Below, in pieces: positions 32,139 through 40,610 of a stretch of DNA of 64,000 bases (positions are counted from its first letter, which is position 1; each line of letters opens with the position of its first letter). The stretch comes from Bordetella genomosp. 1 (GTDB lineage Bacteria > Pseudomonadota > Gammaproteobacteria > Burkholderiales > Burkholderiaceae_B), in the NCBI RefSeq assembly GCF_002261335.1, contig NZ_NEVL01000002.1, positions 186,001 through 250,000 of the forward strand. Direction: 5' to 3'. The notes under the pieces were generated by a model. That model made no database searches, had not been told where the DNA came from, and worked only from the letters and a program-made list of their open reading frames with translations. The position numbers and the translations under genes are program-made.

Positions 32139-32609
32139 TTACATTCCCTCACCACCATCCTGGCGTGCCAGCCGGAAATCGAGCGCCCAGACCCAGGGAT
32201 TGGCGCCCCAGGCGGCCTGGCCGTAGCGTTCCGACCACGCCTGGGCGAAGTCCTGCACCGAGGTGCAGGACTCGGCGAGCGCGTCGGCCGTGCTGATCGA
32301 TTGCAGGCGCTGGACCCGGATGCCCAGCAGGAAGGCGTGGGCGAACGGCGTGCCGTCGAGCAGCGTGAGCGGCACCAGGCCGCCGGGGCGGCCGAACGGA
32401 CAGACGATCCAGCCGGGCTGGTCTGGCAGGGCGCCGACGGCGGCGTCCTGGGCGAGCGCGAGCCAGCGTTCGGGACTGCGCGGATCGCAGTACCAGCGGC
32501 GGGTGTTGGGAGGCGGTTGGGGCTTGAGGATGCGGCGCGTCTGACGCCGGGTGCCGGCCAGGATGGCGGGCACCGAAGTCTGGGCGAACGGTAGCGCTTG
32601 CGCTTTCAT
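32139..32609 (-). CDS. ASCH-like domain protein of phage type
   Basis: 156 residues. The N-terminus PAILAGTRRQTRRILKPQPP matches the start of ASCH-type proteins carried by many phages (LAGxKTQTRR), and the end (FAQAWSERYGQAAWGANPWVWALDFRL) matches their usual finish (W-x-N-P-W-V-W-x-x-F). The middle has VCPFGRPGGLVPL. The ASCH fold is a PUA-like beta barrel thought to bind RNA or modified nucleotides. Start ATG 32609. No other phage gene is nearby, so it is probably a domesticated stray. The 230-bp gap upstream of 32139 to 31908 holds no gene that I can see. Confidence 0.6.
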   Translation of the reverse strand: MKAQALPFAQTSVPAILAGTRRQTRRILKPQPPPNTRRWYCDPRSPERWLALAQDAAVGALPDQPGWIVCPFGRPGGLVPLTLLDGTPFAHAFLLGIRVQRLQSISTADALAESCTSVQDFAQAWSERYGQAAWGANPWVWALDFRLARQDGGEGM

Positions 32610-32733
32610 TCGGGCTCCTGGGTCTCGCGCTGGAGTATGCACGAATCGTGCCCGCTTTGTCAGGCTGGGGCGTGCCCCAAGGATTTGTGCGTGCGCAAGC
32701 CCGGCCGCGGCGGCATGTCGGTATACTCGAACC

Positions 32734-32934
32734 ATGACTACGCCACTGCCTCACGATCTCAAGCCCGGGTACTACTGGTACACCATGGAGAAAGACCCGC
32801 TGGCCATCATCCACATCCATGACGATGGCGGCGCCACGCTCATGGGCACCGACTTCCGCATGGAGCCCGAAGGGGTCGCCAGCATGGTCCGCCAGGGCGA
32901 ACGCTTCTTCTGGATCGAGCCGCCCGCGGTCTGA
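32734..32934 (+). CDS. Hypothetical small protein, 66 aa
   Basis: ATG 32734 to 32934. Compact soluble protein (HDLKPGYYWYTMEKDPLAII, DDGGATLMGTDFRMEPEG, QGERFFWIEPP) with an alternating pattern suggesting a small beta barrel. TATACT at 32722-32727 lies only seven bases before the ATG, so if used as a -10 the message would be nearly leaderless; no Shine-Dalgarno is present. Family unknown to me. Confidence 0.6.
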   Translation: MTTPLPHDLKPGYYWYTMEKDPLAIIHIHDDGGATLMGTDFRMEPEGVASMVRQGERFFWIEPPAV

Positions 32935-33012
32935 TTCGGCCACGCGCGGGGCGCGCTCGCGCCCGCCACATCTCCACTTTCCGCAAGCCGTGCGCGCCTG
33001 GCGCGCGCGGCA

Positions 33013-33777
33013 TCAATGCTCGCGCCAGTCCGCCAGCACGACGTCGTTCTTGCCCGCCAGCTTGGCGCGATAGAGCGCGCGGTCGGCCGCGGCGTAGGCC
33101 TCGCGCCAGCCCGGCGTGACGTCGGGCGCCAGCCAGATCACCCCGAACGCGGCCGTCACGGCCGGCAGGCCATGCGCCGCGCCGATCTGGCCGAGCGCGC
33201 GCACGGCCTGCATCATCTGGCGCGCCTGCTCCATGGCGTCGTTGGGCGACGCGGCCGAACAGATCGCCGCGAATTCGTCGCCGCCGAGGCGGCACAGGCT
33301 GTCTTCGGCGCGGCGCAGGCGGCGCTGCACCGAGCGTGCCACCAGGCGCAGCAGGCGGTCGCCGGCGTGATGGCCATGCTGGTCATTGATGCGCTTGAAA
33401 TCATCCAGATCGAACAGACAGAGCGCCACGCCTTCGGCGCGCGTGCCGGCCTGCAGCGCGCGGCGCAGCCGCGAGGCGAAGTAGCGCCGGTTGTAGGCGC
33501 CGGTCAGGTCGTCGGTGAGGGCAAGCGCGCGCAGGCGCGCGTTCTCTTCGTGCAGGGCCTGGAAGCGGGCGGCCAGCGCCGGCGTGAGGCCCAGCGGCCG
33601 GGCGCCGAGCGAAAGCGTGCGCGGGCCGATGCGGCGGCGGTCGCTGCCCGGCGGCGTGCCGGAAGGGGGGCGGTAGCGTTTTCGTGCGTCGGTCATGATG
33701 CATCGGGCCGCGCCGCGCGAGGCCATGGCGTGCATCGGCATGGCGCGTGCATTGCGGCTCATCCTGGTCTCGTCCAT
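33013..33777 (-). CDS. Diguanylate cyclase (GGDEF), soluble
   Basis: 254 residues. A short N-terminal helix (RFQALHEENARLRALAL) leads into a GGDEF domain (about 88-250): DDLTGAYNRRYFASRL, FDLDDFKRINDQHGHHAGD, and the active-site CRLGGDEFAAI. An RxxD product-inhibition site (RAED) lies five residues before GGDEF. Makes c-di-GMP from GTP. No sensor domain or membrane segment, so input is unclear. The start is uncertain: ATG 33777, 33762 and 33696 are all possible and none has a good ribosome site. Confidence 0.88.
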   Translation of the reverse strand: MDETRMSRNARAMPMHAMASRGAARCIMTDARKRYRPPSGTPPGSDRRRIGPRTLSLGARPLGLTPALAARFQALHEENARLRALALTDDLTGAYNRRYFASRLRRALQAGTRAEGVALCLFDLDDFKRINDQHGHHAGDRLLRLVARSVQRRLRRAEDSLCRLGGDEFAAICSAASPNDAMEQARQMMQAVRALGQIGAAHGLPAVTAAFGVIWLAPDVTPGWREAYAAADRALYRAKLAGKNDVVLADWREH

Positions 33778-34053
33778 GTCTTGGTCTTGGGCTCGCTAGG
33801 GATGGCGATCTGGCGAGCGGGGCGTCGTCTGCAACGGCTTTTCTCTTCTGTGCGTGCGCCACGTGCGAGTCGCATCGCGGCAGGTGCAAGACTAAAGCGT
33901 TTCCAGTTGTAGCTGGCGCATGGCATCGTCAACAATTGCAAAGCAGTTCAGACCGCCGCGGGGCACGCGGGTTGCGGAGGGCGTGCCGGTCGGCCATCAG
34001 GCGGACGCGCGCGGCCACGGGCCGGCGCGTGGCGCGTTACCGGGCACGGGATG

Positions 34054-34079
34054 CAACCTGTGCTATATCTTGCAGGTTG
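34054..34079. repeat. Inverted repeat in the leader before a small gene
   Basis: CAACCTG (34054-34060) and CAGGTTG (34073-34079) with a 12-base AT-rich spacer containing TATATC. Either an operator over a promoter or a hairpin in the leader of the 56-codon frame at 34128. The rest of the gap 33778-34127 shows no gene. Confidence 0.3.
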
Positions 34080-34127
34080 TTTTCCCATGGGAGCGGTGTC
34101 TTGGCAGCGATTCGGGAAGGACGGGCG

Positions 34128-34298
34128 GTGAGGTTCGATGGCAAGCGCTATGAGTTCCTGACGGCCGAGCAGGCCATCGGTTTCGCCCGCTTCCTGGAGC
34201 AGGGCAAAATGCTGGAGCACGCCTGCCGCACCTGGAAGCCCAAGCGCATCCTGGCCGCCGACCCGTGTGCGATCCCGGACCCCCGTGGCGGCGAGTGA
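34128..34298 (+). CDS. Hypothetical small protein, 56 aa
   Basis: GTG 34128 with AAGGA seven bases upstream. The peptide ([20 protein letters not shown], then [20 protein letters not shown]) has a beta strand followed by amphipathic helices. Upstream in-frame sequence reads as noise, which is why I chose the GTG. Located 32 bases before tpm on the same strand, so possibly co-transcribed. Unknown family. Confidence 0.5.
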   Translation: MRFDGKRYEFLTAEQAIGFARFLEQGKMLEHACRTWKPKRILAADPCAIPDPRGGE

Positions 34299-34330
34299 GC
34301 CGCCATTTTTCATTTGAGGAGCGACGCAGG

Positions 34331-34990
34331 ATGGACGCCGAATTCTGGCTCGAACGCTGGCGTGATGGCCAAACGCATTTCCATCAGAACCGGGTGACCC
34401 CGCTGTTGCAGAAGTACTGGCCCACGCTCGAGGTGACGCCGGGCAGCCGCGTGCTGGTGCCGCTGGCGGGCAAGTCGCTCGACATGGTCTGGCTCGCGAG
34501 CCAGGGCCTGCAGGTGCTGGGCGTGGAGCTCGCGCGCCAGGCGGTGGAGCAGTTCTTCGACGAAAACGCGCTCACGCCCACGCGCCGCGAGACGCCGGCG
34601 GGCACCGTGTACGCGGCCGGCAGCATCGAGCTGCTGTGCGGCGACATCTTCGGCATGGACGCCGCGCTGTTGGGCAGCTGCGCGGCGGTCTACGATCGCG
34701 CCGCGCTGGTCGCGCTGCCGATCGAGATGCGGGCGCGCTACGTGAAGCATGTCTACGGCCAGCTCGCGCCCGATTACCGCGGCGTGCTCATCACGCTCGA
34801 GTATGACCAGCGCCGCATGGACGGCCCGCCGTTCTCGGTGGGCGACGGCGAAGTGCAGTCGCTCTATCGCGGCCACTCGCGCGCCACGCTGATCGACCGC
34901 CGCGACATCATCGAGAAGGAGCCCAAGTTCAAGCAGCGCGGGCTCGAACGCCTGGACACGCTGGTGTATCGCCTGGACGGCACGCGCTGA
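34331..34990 (+). CDS. tpm: Thiopurine S-methyltransferase
   Basis: 219 residues, class I SAM methyltransferase. Family motifs: [37 protein letters not shown] (SAM-binding loop), [23 protein letters not shown] and [10 protein letters not shown]. Bacterial Tpm methylates thiopurines and metalloids such as selenium and tellurium compounds. ATG 34331 with AGG directly upstream and GAGGAGC further back. Confidence 0.92.
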   Translation: MDAEFWLERWRDGQTHFHQNRVTPLLQKYWPTLEVTPGSRVLVPLAGKSLDMVWLASQGLQVLGVELARQAVEQFFDENALTPTRRETPAGTVYAAGSIELLCGDIFGMDAALLGSCAAVYDRAALVALPIEMRARYVKHVYGQLAPDYRGVLITLEYDQRRMDGPPFSVGDGEVQSLYRGHSRATLIDRRDIIEKEPKFKQRGLERLDTLVYRLDGTR

Positions 34991-35008
34991 GCGGCGCGCC
35001 GGCGCATG

Positions 35009-35038
35009 AAAAAAAGGCCATCGGAGCGCCCGATGGCC
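35009..35038 (-). terminator. Intrinsic terminator of the FAH-family gene
   Basis: Nine-bp perfect stem (GGCCATCGG / CCGATGGCC) with a five-base loop; on the minus strand it is followed by seven T. Ends transcription from 35112. Confidence 0.88.
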
Positions 35039-35111
35039 AAACGCAATACCCCGGCGCGGCAGGAGCCTCCCGCGCCGGCGTGATACTGCGGCAAGTGTAG
35101 GGATACGCGCT

Positions 35112-35903
35112 TCAGACGATCTTGATGCTGAGCTCGGGCAGGCCATCGACGTGGGCCAGGATCACGTCGCCGCGCACGACCGGGCCAACGTTTTCCGGCG
35201 TGCCGGAATAGATGATGTCGCCGGGAAACAGCTCGAAGGCCTGCGACAGCCGCGCGATCTGTTCGGCCACCGACCAGATCATGTGGTCGAGGGTGGCCTG
35301 CTGCTTGGTGTCGCCGTTCACCTTGAGCCAGATGTCGCCGTGCTTGTAGTGGCCGGTCTGGGCCACGCGGTGGATCGGCCCGATCGGCGCGGCATGGTCG
35401 AACGACTTGCCGATCTCCCACGGCTTCTTCTGGTCGCCCATGCCGCGCTGCAGGTCGCGCCGCGTCATGTCCAGGCCCAGCGCATAGCCATAGACGCAGT
35501 CCAGCGCCCGCTCGACCGGGATGTCGCGGCCGCCCTTGGACAGCGCGGCCACCAGTTCCACTTCGTAGTGGTAGTTCTTGGTCAGGCTGGGATAGGGGTG
35601 ATCGCTCACCTGACCCGGCGCCACGTACTGGATCGCATCGGTCGGCTTCTGGAAGAAGAAGGGCGGCTCGCGGCTGGGATCCGAGCCCATCTCGATCGCG
35701 TGCGCCGCGTAGTTGCGGCCGATGCAGTAGATGCGGCGCACCGGGAACACCTCGTCGCTGCCCGCCACCGGAATGGTCGTGGCGGCCACGGTGAAGGGCG
35801 TGCGCGGCGCGCTCGCGGCCACGCCGGCGCCCGGCAGCAGGGTGGCGCCGGCGGCCATCAGCGCGCCGGCAGTCAGGGTTTCGCGTTTTTTCATGTCGGT
35901 CAT
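35112..35903 (-). CDS. Fumarylacetoacetate hydrolase (FAH) family protein with apparent export signal
   Basis: 263 residues. The C-terminal FAH domain (about 55-263) is complete: IYCIGRNYAAHAIEMG, EVELVAALSKGG with metal-ligand glutamates, VYGYALGLDMTRRDLQ, KSFDHAAPIGPIHRV, and PGDIIYSGTPENVGPVVRGD. It is close to the fumarylpyruvate/FAHD1 type that cleaves C-C bonds in aromatic-acid catabolism. Unusually, it begins with MKKRETLTAGALMAAGATLL...AASAPRT, a basic end, a hydrophobic stretch and an ASA cleavage site, like a Sec or KR-type Tat signal. FAH enzymes are normally cytoplasmic. The AraC gene lies just upstream on the same strand. Confidence 0.85.
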   Translation of the reverse strand: MTDMKKRETLTAGALMAAGATLLPGAGVAASAPRTPFTVAATTIPVAGSDEVFPVRRIYCIGRNYAAHAIEMGSDPSREPPFFFQKPTDAIQYVAPGQVSDHPYPSLTKNYHYEVELVAALSKGGRDIPVERALDCVYGYALGLDMTRRDLQRGMGDQKKPWEIGKSFDHAAPIGPIHRVAQTGHYKHGDIWLKVNGDTKQQATLDHMIWSVAEQIARLSQAFELFPGDIIYSGTPENVGPVVRGDVILAHVDGLPELSIKIV

Positions 35904-35984
35904 CTCTGTCTCCTCGTCGGTTCACAAGGTCATCTCGTTGTGACGACAGATTAGGCGCGCCCGGCACGCGCCACCTGGAGAGAC

Positions 35985-36917
35985 TTACGCAATCCCTGGA
36001 CGATCTTTGTGCCAGCCGGCGCCGGCCAGCGCGCGGGCGCGCCAGGCGGTCGGGCTCATGCCGGTGTGCTGGCGGAAGCGCCGCGCGAAGTAGGCCTCGT
36101 CGGCAAAGCCGCAGGCGTGCGCGATCTGGGCGACCTGCATGCCGCTCTGCCCCAACAGGCGCTGGGCCCGCGCCATGCGGCGTTCGGTGAGCAGCTCGAC
36201 GAAGGTCTTGCCGGTCTCCTTCTTCAGCAGGTGCGCCAGGTAGTTGGGCGAAAGATGCGCCGCCGCCGCGGCCTGCGGCAGCGAGAGGTCTTCGGCCAGG
36301 TGATCCTGGAGGTGGCGGATCACGCGCCGCAGGCTCTGGCGCCGGCTGCTCTTGGCATGGCGCGCGGCCAGGTCCTGCAGCGCGCCGCCATGGCGTCGGC
36401 ACACCAGCGCGATCAGCTGCAGCAGCAGCCCGCGCAGCTGCGAGGCGGCGCCGAAGCCGCGGTCCGGGTTGGCGGCTTCCATGTCGGCCAGCAGCGCCTG
36501 CGCCTGCGCGAAGTCGGCGGGCGCCAGCGTGAAGTCGAGATACTCCTGGAACAGGAAGGGCGCGAGCGCGGGCGCCTGGCTCACCGGCACGTCTTCCAGG
36601 TCGAGCGGATCCACCTTGAGCTCGGGCCAGAGAAAATCCTGCGCGAAATTCACGATCACGTAGCGCGAGCCGGGCGGATGGCGCACCAGGTGCACGCGAT
36701 AGGGCAGCACGAAGCTCAGGGTGCCCGGCCCGAAGGGCCGCACGGTGCCGCCGATGCTTTGCTGCGCCTCGCCCGCCAGGCTCACCTGGATCTGGAAGTA
36801 GTCGTGGCGGTGCGGCTGCGCGAGCGGGTCGCGCACGAGCTGGCGGCGTATGTCGAAATCGAAATACGCCGCGCGTTCGGCCATGCCGTAGGTCTTGATG
36901 GAGGCGGCGCTCGCCAT
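35985..36917 (-). CDS. AraC family transcriptional regulator
   Basis: 310 residues. N-terminal cupin-like sensor (about 25-140, with HRHDYFQIQVSLAGEA) and a C-terminal double helix-turn-helix (about 205-300: LSLPQAAAAAHLSPNYLAHLLKKETGKTFVELLTERRMARAQ split over two helices, then VAQIAHACGFADEAYFARRFRQHTGMSPTAWR). Most likely controls the FAH-family gene 81 bp downstream. Start ATG 36917 lacks a good ribosome site. Confidence 0.9.
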   Translation of the reverse strand: MASAASIKTYGMAERAAYFDFDIRRQLVRDPLAQPHRHDYFQIQVSLAGEAQQSIGGTVRPFGPGTLSFVLPYRVHLVRHPPGSRYVIVNFAQDFLWPELKVDPLDLEDVPVSQAPALAPFLFQEYLDFTLAPADFAQAQALLADMEAANPDRGFGAASQLRGLLLQLIALVCRRHGGALQDLAARHAKSSRRQSLRRVIRHLQDHLAEDLSLPQAAAAAHLSPNYLAHLLKKETGKTFVELLTERRMARAQRLLGQSGMQVAQIAHACGFADEAYFARRFRQHTGMSPTAWRARALAGAGWHKDRPGIA

Positions 36918-36991
36918 GGGGCAACCGGGGAAAGGGATCCGGCTCGCACGATACTCCGCGGCCGCGACCGATGCCAAGCCCCGCGGGCGGG

Positions 36992-37999
36992 TCAGCGGCG
37001 CGGCGTCACGCTGGTCCACCACGGCAGCGTCTGGCGCACCGTGATGGGCATGACCGAGGCCAGCATGTCGAGCGCGCGCGGCGCATCGTCGAGCGGGTAG
37101 CTGCCGAACACCGGCAGCCGTGCCAGCTCGGGGGCGAGGCTGATGTGGCCGCTGTGGCGCTTGCCCAGTTCTTCGACCACCCCGGCCAGCGTGATGCCGT
37201 CGGCGATCAGCACGCCCTGGGCCCAGGCGGCGCGCGCCGGGTCGGCCGGCGCCTGGCGGCCCAGGCCCGCCCGGCCCAGCCGCGCCTGCTGGCCGGCGCC
37301 CACCACGCCCAGGACGTCGTGGCCGGCGGCGCTGACCTCGACCGCGCCCTCATACACCGCGAGCAGCGTGTCCACGTCGTCGAGCCGGACCGTGAAGCGC
37401 GTGCCCAGCGCGCGCAGCCGGCCCTGCGCGGTATCGACGCGGAACGGCCGCGCCGCGTCGGCCGCGGTCTGGATCAGGATCTCGCCGCGCAGCAGCGTCA
37501 GCGTGCGGGCCTGGACGGTGTAGTCCACATTGAACGCGCTCTGCGCGTTGAGCCAGACCTGCGTGCCATCGGCCAGCACCACGCGGCGCGCGGGGCCGGT
37601 GCCGGCACGGTGGTCTGCGGTCCAGGCGGCCGTGAGCTCGGGCAGCGCGGTGTGGCGCCAGCCGAGCCAGCCGCCCGCCAGCGCGATGCCCAGCCCCAGC
37701 AGCACCTGGCGGCGGCGCCGCGGCGCATGTTCGTTGACCTGGCGCAGCGCGGCCACGGCGGCGTGGCCTTCGCCGCTGGCCTGGATCGGGGCGAAGCGCT
37801 GGCCGATGCGTTCGACGTAACGCCAGGCATGCCGATGCTCGGCCTGGGCGTCGAGCCAGGTCTGCCAGGCGGCGCGCTCGCGCGCCGTGGCCTCGCCCGA
37901 GCGCAGCAGCGCGAACCACTCGGCCGCGGCTTCCATGGCGGCGTGCGACGGCGCGGTGGCATCGGGCAGGGCGCCCGGCGAGGGGGGCGACGCGGGCAT
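36992..37999 (-). CDS. fecR: FecR-type anti-sigma/sigma regulator
   Basis: 335 residues. N-terminal cytoplasmic DUF4880-like part (AAAEWFALLRSGEATARERAAWQTWLDAQAEHRHAWRYVE in pieces), one membrane helix (VLLGLGIALAGGWLGW, about 98-113) and a periplasmic FecR domain (VLADGTQVWLNAQSAFNVDY, RFRVDTAQGRLRALGTRFTVR) with a C-terminal STN-like segment. Passes a signal from a TonB-dependent transducer to the FecI sigma factor. ATG 37999 overlaps the sigma gene stop by one base. The expected fecA-like receptor does not follow; an araC gene does. Confidence 0.9.
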   Translation of the reverse strand: MPASPPSPGALPDATAPSHAAMEAAAEWFALLRSGEATARERAAWQTWLDAQAEHRHAWRYVERIGQRFAPIQASGEGHAAVAALRQVNEHAPRRRRQVLLGLGIALAGGWLGWRHTALPELTAAWTADHRAGTGPARRVVLADGTQVWLNAQSAFNVDYTVQARTLTLLRGEILIQTAADAARPFRVDTAQGRLRALGTRFTVRLDDVDTLLAVYEGAVEVSAAGHDVLGVVGAGQQARLGRAGLGRQAPADPARAAWAQGVLIADGITLAGVVEELGKRHSGHISLAPELARLPVFGSYPLDDAPRALDMLASVMPITVRQTLPWWTSVTPRR

Positions 38000-38526
38000 C
38001 ACGGCGCGGCCCCGGCGTGGCGCGCCTCGAGCCGCATGCAGCAAAGCATGGCCTGCGCCACGTACTTGCGCACCATGCGTGACGACACGCCGAGCGCGTC
38101 GGCCACTTCCTGGTCGGTCATGTCGCAGGCCACCGCCATCACGAAGGCGCTGGCGGCCTTGGGCGGCAGGCTGCGCAGCATCGCGTCGATCTCGTGCAGC
38201 GCCTCGAGCGCCGCGGCGTGCTGTTCGGCCGACGGCGCGGTGGGCTCGGGCTGCTGCGCGAGCGCCTCCAGCCAGGCCTGCTCAAGGCTGCGGCGACGCC
38301 AGAAGTCCACGCACACGCCGTTGGCCACGGTGCGCAGGTAGCCCCGCGCCTGCGGCGCGTTCTCGAACTGGCGCGGCGCGGTCAACAGCCGCACGAACAC
38401 GTCGTGCGCCAGGTCGGCCGCGTCGGCGGCGTTGCCCAGGCGGCGATGAAACCAGCTTTGCAGCCAGCCATGATGGTCGCCGTAGAGATGGGCAATGCGA
38501 TGGGACGGGGTTTCCGTGACGCTCAT
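37999..38526 (-). CDS. fecI: FecI-type ECF sigma factor
   Basis: 175 residues, iron-type ECF sigma-70. Region 2 LYGDHHGWLQSWFHRRLGNAADAADLAHDVFVRLL, the -10 recognition helix ARGYLRTVANGVCVDFWRR, and region 4 LRSLPPKAASAFVMA, MTDQEVADALGVSSRMVRKYVAQAM. It would direct RNA polymerase to a receptor or siderophore gene elsewhere. ATG 38526; a Fur-like box lies about 75 bp upstream. Confidence 0.92.
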   Translation of the reverse strand: MSVTETPSHRIAHLYGDHHGWLQSWFHRRLGNAADAADLAHDVFVRLLTAPRQFENAPQARGYLRTVANGVCVDFWRRRSLEQAWLEALAQQPEPTAPSAEQHAAALEALHEIDAMLRSLPPKAASAFVMAVACDMTDQEVADALGVSSRMVRKYVAQAMLCCMRLEARHAGAAP

Positions 38527-38598
38527 GAAGGGGCAGGCCAGGGTGCCGGAGCGGCCCGCCGCATGCGGGGTCCGGGGGCCGCGCGTGGCGGCCTCAAT

Positions 38599-38617
38599 GC
38601 AAATGCGAATGTTTATC
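38599..38617 (-). promoter_or_regulatory. Fur-like box upstream of fecI
   Basis: GCAAATGCGAATGTTTATC matches 13 of 19 positions of the E. coli Fur consensus GATAATGATAATCATTATC. It lies in the fecI promoter region, an AT-rich patch in GC-rich DNA, as expected for iron-repressed FecI-type sigma genes. Confidence 0.55.
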
Positions 38618-38752
38618 GCTACTGGATTATTGCCTTCGCGGCGGCGCGTTGGCAATCCGCGCCGCCCCGGGGTGCGGCGAGCCCACAACACTGGGGGGGA
38701 TTGAGACGGCCGTGTCATGCGCGCCGGCGGGCCCGGCGCGTTGCGCCCCGGA

Positions 38753-39625
38753 TCAGCCGCGCTCGCTGCGCAGCAGAGCGTCGGTGAGCGCCAGCGCGTC
38801 GCGGCTCTTGCCCACGTCGTGCACGCGCGCGATGGCCGCGCCCCGGTCGCGCAGCAGCGAGGTCGAGATGGCGGTCGCCACGTCGCGCTCGCCGAGTTCG
38901 CGGCCGGTGAGCGCGCCGAGAAAGCGCTTGCGCGAGGTGCCCACCAGGATCGGCAGGCGGTAGCGCTGCAGTTGCGGCAGCCGTGCCATCAACGCGAGGT
39001 TGCAGTCCGGATCCTTGGCGAAGCCGAACCCCGGGTCGAGCACCAGTTGCGCGCGCGACAGTCCGGCCGCATCGGCGATGCGCAGCGAGGCATCGAAAAA
39101 GGCGAACTGGTCGGCCAGCGGATCGGCCAGCACCTCGCGCTGGCGGCCGGTGTGCATGATGACCACGCCGGCGCGGGCCTGCGCGGCGACCTCGGCGATG
39201 GCGGGTTCGCGCTGCAGGCCATGCACGTCGTTCACGATGTGCGCGCCCGCGGCAAGCGCCAGCCGCGCGGTCTCGGCGCGATAGGTGTCCACCGAGATCA
39301 GCGCGTCGGTGATGCGGGCCAGCGCCTCGATCACCGGCAGCACGCGATCCTGCTCCTCGGCGGCGCTGACCTCGGCCGCGTCGGGCTTGGTGGATTCGCC
39401 GCCCACGTCGAGGATGTGTGCGCCTTCGGCCAGGCAGGCGAGGGCGTAGTGCTCGGCCGCGGCCACGCTCGCCAGGCGTCCGCCATCGGAGAACGAATCC
39501 GGCGTGACATTGATCACGGCCATGATGATGCCGCGCGGCCCGAGCTCGAGCTGGCGGCCATGGGCGAGCGGCCACGTGACGGGCGCGTAGGGATCGTGAT
39601 CGGGCAGGAGGGCGGCGTGGGTCAT
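38753..39625 (-). CDS. folP: Dihydropteroate synthase
   Basis: 290 residues, TIM-barrel pterin-binding enzyme. Motifs: IIMAVINVTPDSFSDGGR, LDVGGESTKPDA, ISVDTYRAETARLALAAGAHIVNDVHG in adjacent strands, DPGFGFAKDPDCNLALM, and LVGTSRKRFLGALTGR. Joins p-aminobenzoate and the pterin pyrophosphate in folate synthesis; the sulfonamide target. ATG 39625 with GAAGGTG upstream. It stands alone here, away from the usual ftsH-glmM neighbours, so it may be a second folP; a whole-genome view is needed to say. Confidence 0.93.
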   Translation of the reverse strand: MTHAALLPDHDPYAPVTWPLAHGRQLELGPRGIIMAVINVTPDSFSDGGRLASVAAAEHYALACLAEGAHILDVGGESTKPDAAEVSAAEEQDRVLPVIEALARITDALISVDTYRAETARLALAAGAHIVNDVHGLQREPAIAEVAAQARAGVVIMHTGRQREVLADPLADQFAFFDASLRIADAAGLSRAQLVLDPGFGFAKDPDCNLALMARLPQLQRYRLPILVGTSRKRFLGALTGRELGERDVATAISTSLLRDRGAAIARVHDVGKSRDALALTDALLRSERG

Positions 39626-39835
39626 GGAGCACCTTCGATGTGAATCAGTGCAGATGATACCCACGCGCGGCGGGCGCGCGCGGGGTGCGGGGGCGTCGCG
39701 ACGCCGCGCTATCGGACCAGGCGAGCGCGCGCCATGCATAAGGCTATCGGTATGGCCCGATAAAAAAACCTGATCCTGGCCTCATCGTCGCCGCCGATAA
39801 TCCAGGCAACCCTAACGAGAAGATCGGGAGCAGCA

Positions 39836-40585
39836 GTGGAGACGGTATATCTCATCGTGGCCGTGGGCGCGGTGGTGGCGGGTTTCGTGCAGGGCCTGTC
39901 GGGCTTTGCCTTCGGCATGGTCGCCATGTCGTTCTGGGCCTGGGCGCTCGACCCGCGGCTGGCGGCGGCCCTGGCCGTGTTCGGCGCGCTGACCGGCCAG
40001 ATCGTGGCGGCGCTGTCGGTGCGGCGCGGCTTCAGCTGGGCCTTGCTGCTGCCCTTCGTGGCGGGCGGCCTGCTCGGCATTCCGCTGGGCGTGAAACTGC
40101 TGCCGTATCTCGACATGCACTGGTTCAAGGCCGTGCTGGGCGGGTTCCTGGTGATCTGGTGCCCGGTCATGCTGTTCGCGCGCCACCTGCCGCGCATCAC
40201 GGCGGGCGGCCGCCTGGCCGACGGCGCGGTGGGGCTGGCCGGCGGGGTGCTGGGCGGCATCGGCGGCTTCACGGGCACCCTTCCCACGCTATGGTGCACG
40301 CTGCGCGGCTATCCGAAGGACATGCAGCGCACCGTGATCCAGAACTTCAACCTCTCGATGCTGGCCGTCACGTTCGGCACCTATCTGCTGACCGGCATCG
40401 TCACGCGCGACATGCTGCCGTACTTCGCCATCGTGGCGCCGGCCATGCTGGTGCCAACGTTCCTCGGCGCGAAGCTCTACATCGGCATCAGCGAGGCGCG
40501 CTTTCGCCAGATCGTGCTGGGCCTGCTGACCGCCTCCGGCGTGGCCCTGCTGGCGGCGTCGGTGCCGCAGCTGCTGGCGCGCTAG
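39836..40585 (+). CDS. TauE/SafE family membrane permease
   Basis: 249 residues, about eight membrane helices in two similar halves. Family signature AGFVQGLSGFAFGMVAM near the start and its repeat LAGGVLGGIGGFTGTLPTLWC in the second half. The family exports or imports sulfonates, sulfite and related anions (TSUP family). Starts at GTG 39836, fixed by GGGAG six bases before it. Substrate unknown. Confidence 0.9.
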   Translation: METVYLIVAVGAVVAGFVQGLSGFAFGMVAMSFWAWALDPRLAAALAVFGALTGQIVAALSVRRGFSWALLLPFVAGGLLGIPLGVKLLPYLDMHWFKAVLGGFLVIWCPVMLFARHLPRITAGGRLADGAVGLAGGVLGGIGGFTGTLPTLWCTLRGYPKDMQRTVIQNFNLSMLAVTFGTYLLTGIVTRDMLPYFAIVAPAMLVPTFLGAKLYIGISEARFRQIVLGLLTASGVALLAASVPQLLAR

Positions 40586-40610
40586 CCGCTGCGGCGGCCG
40601 CGTGGCGGGT

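Noticed and set aside
32139-32609. Prophage remnant
   Set aside because: Only this one phage-like gene is seen; there are no integrase, structural or lysis genes and no attachment repeats beside the tRNA or elsewhere.
33747-34298. A 183-codon gene covering the tpm upstream region
   Set aside because: Only the last 56 codons look protein-like and have a ribosome site; the rest reads as random Arg/Ser/Cys-rich translation.
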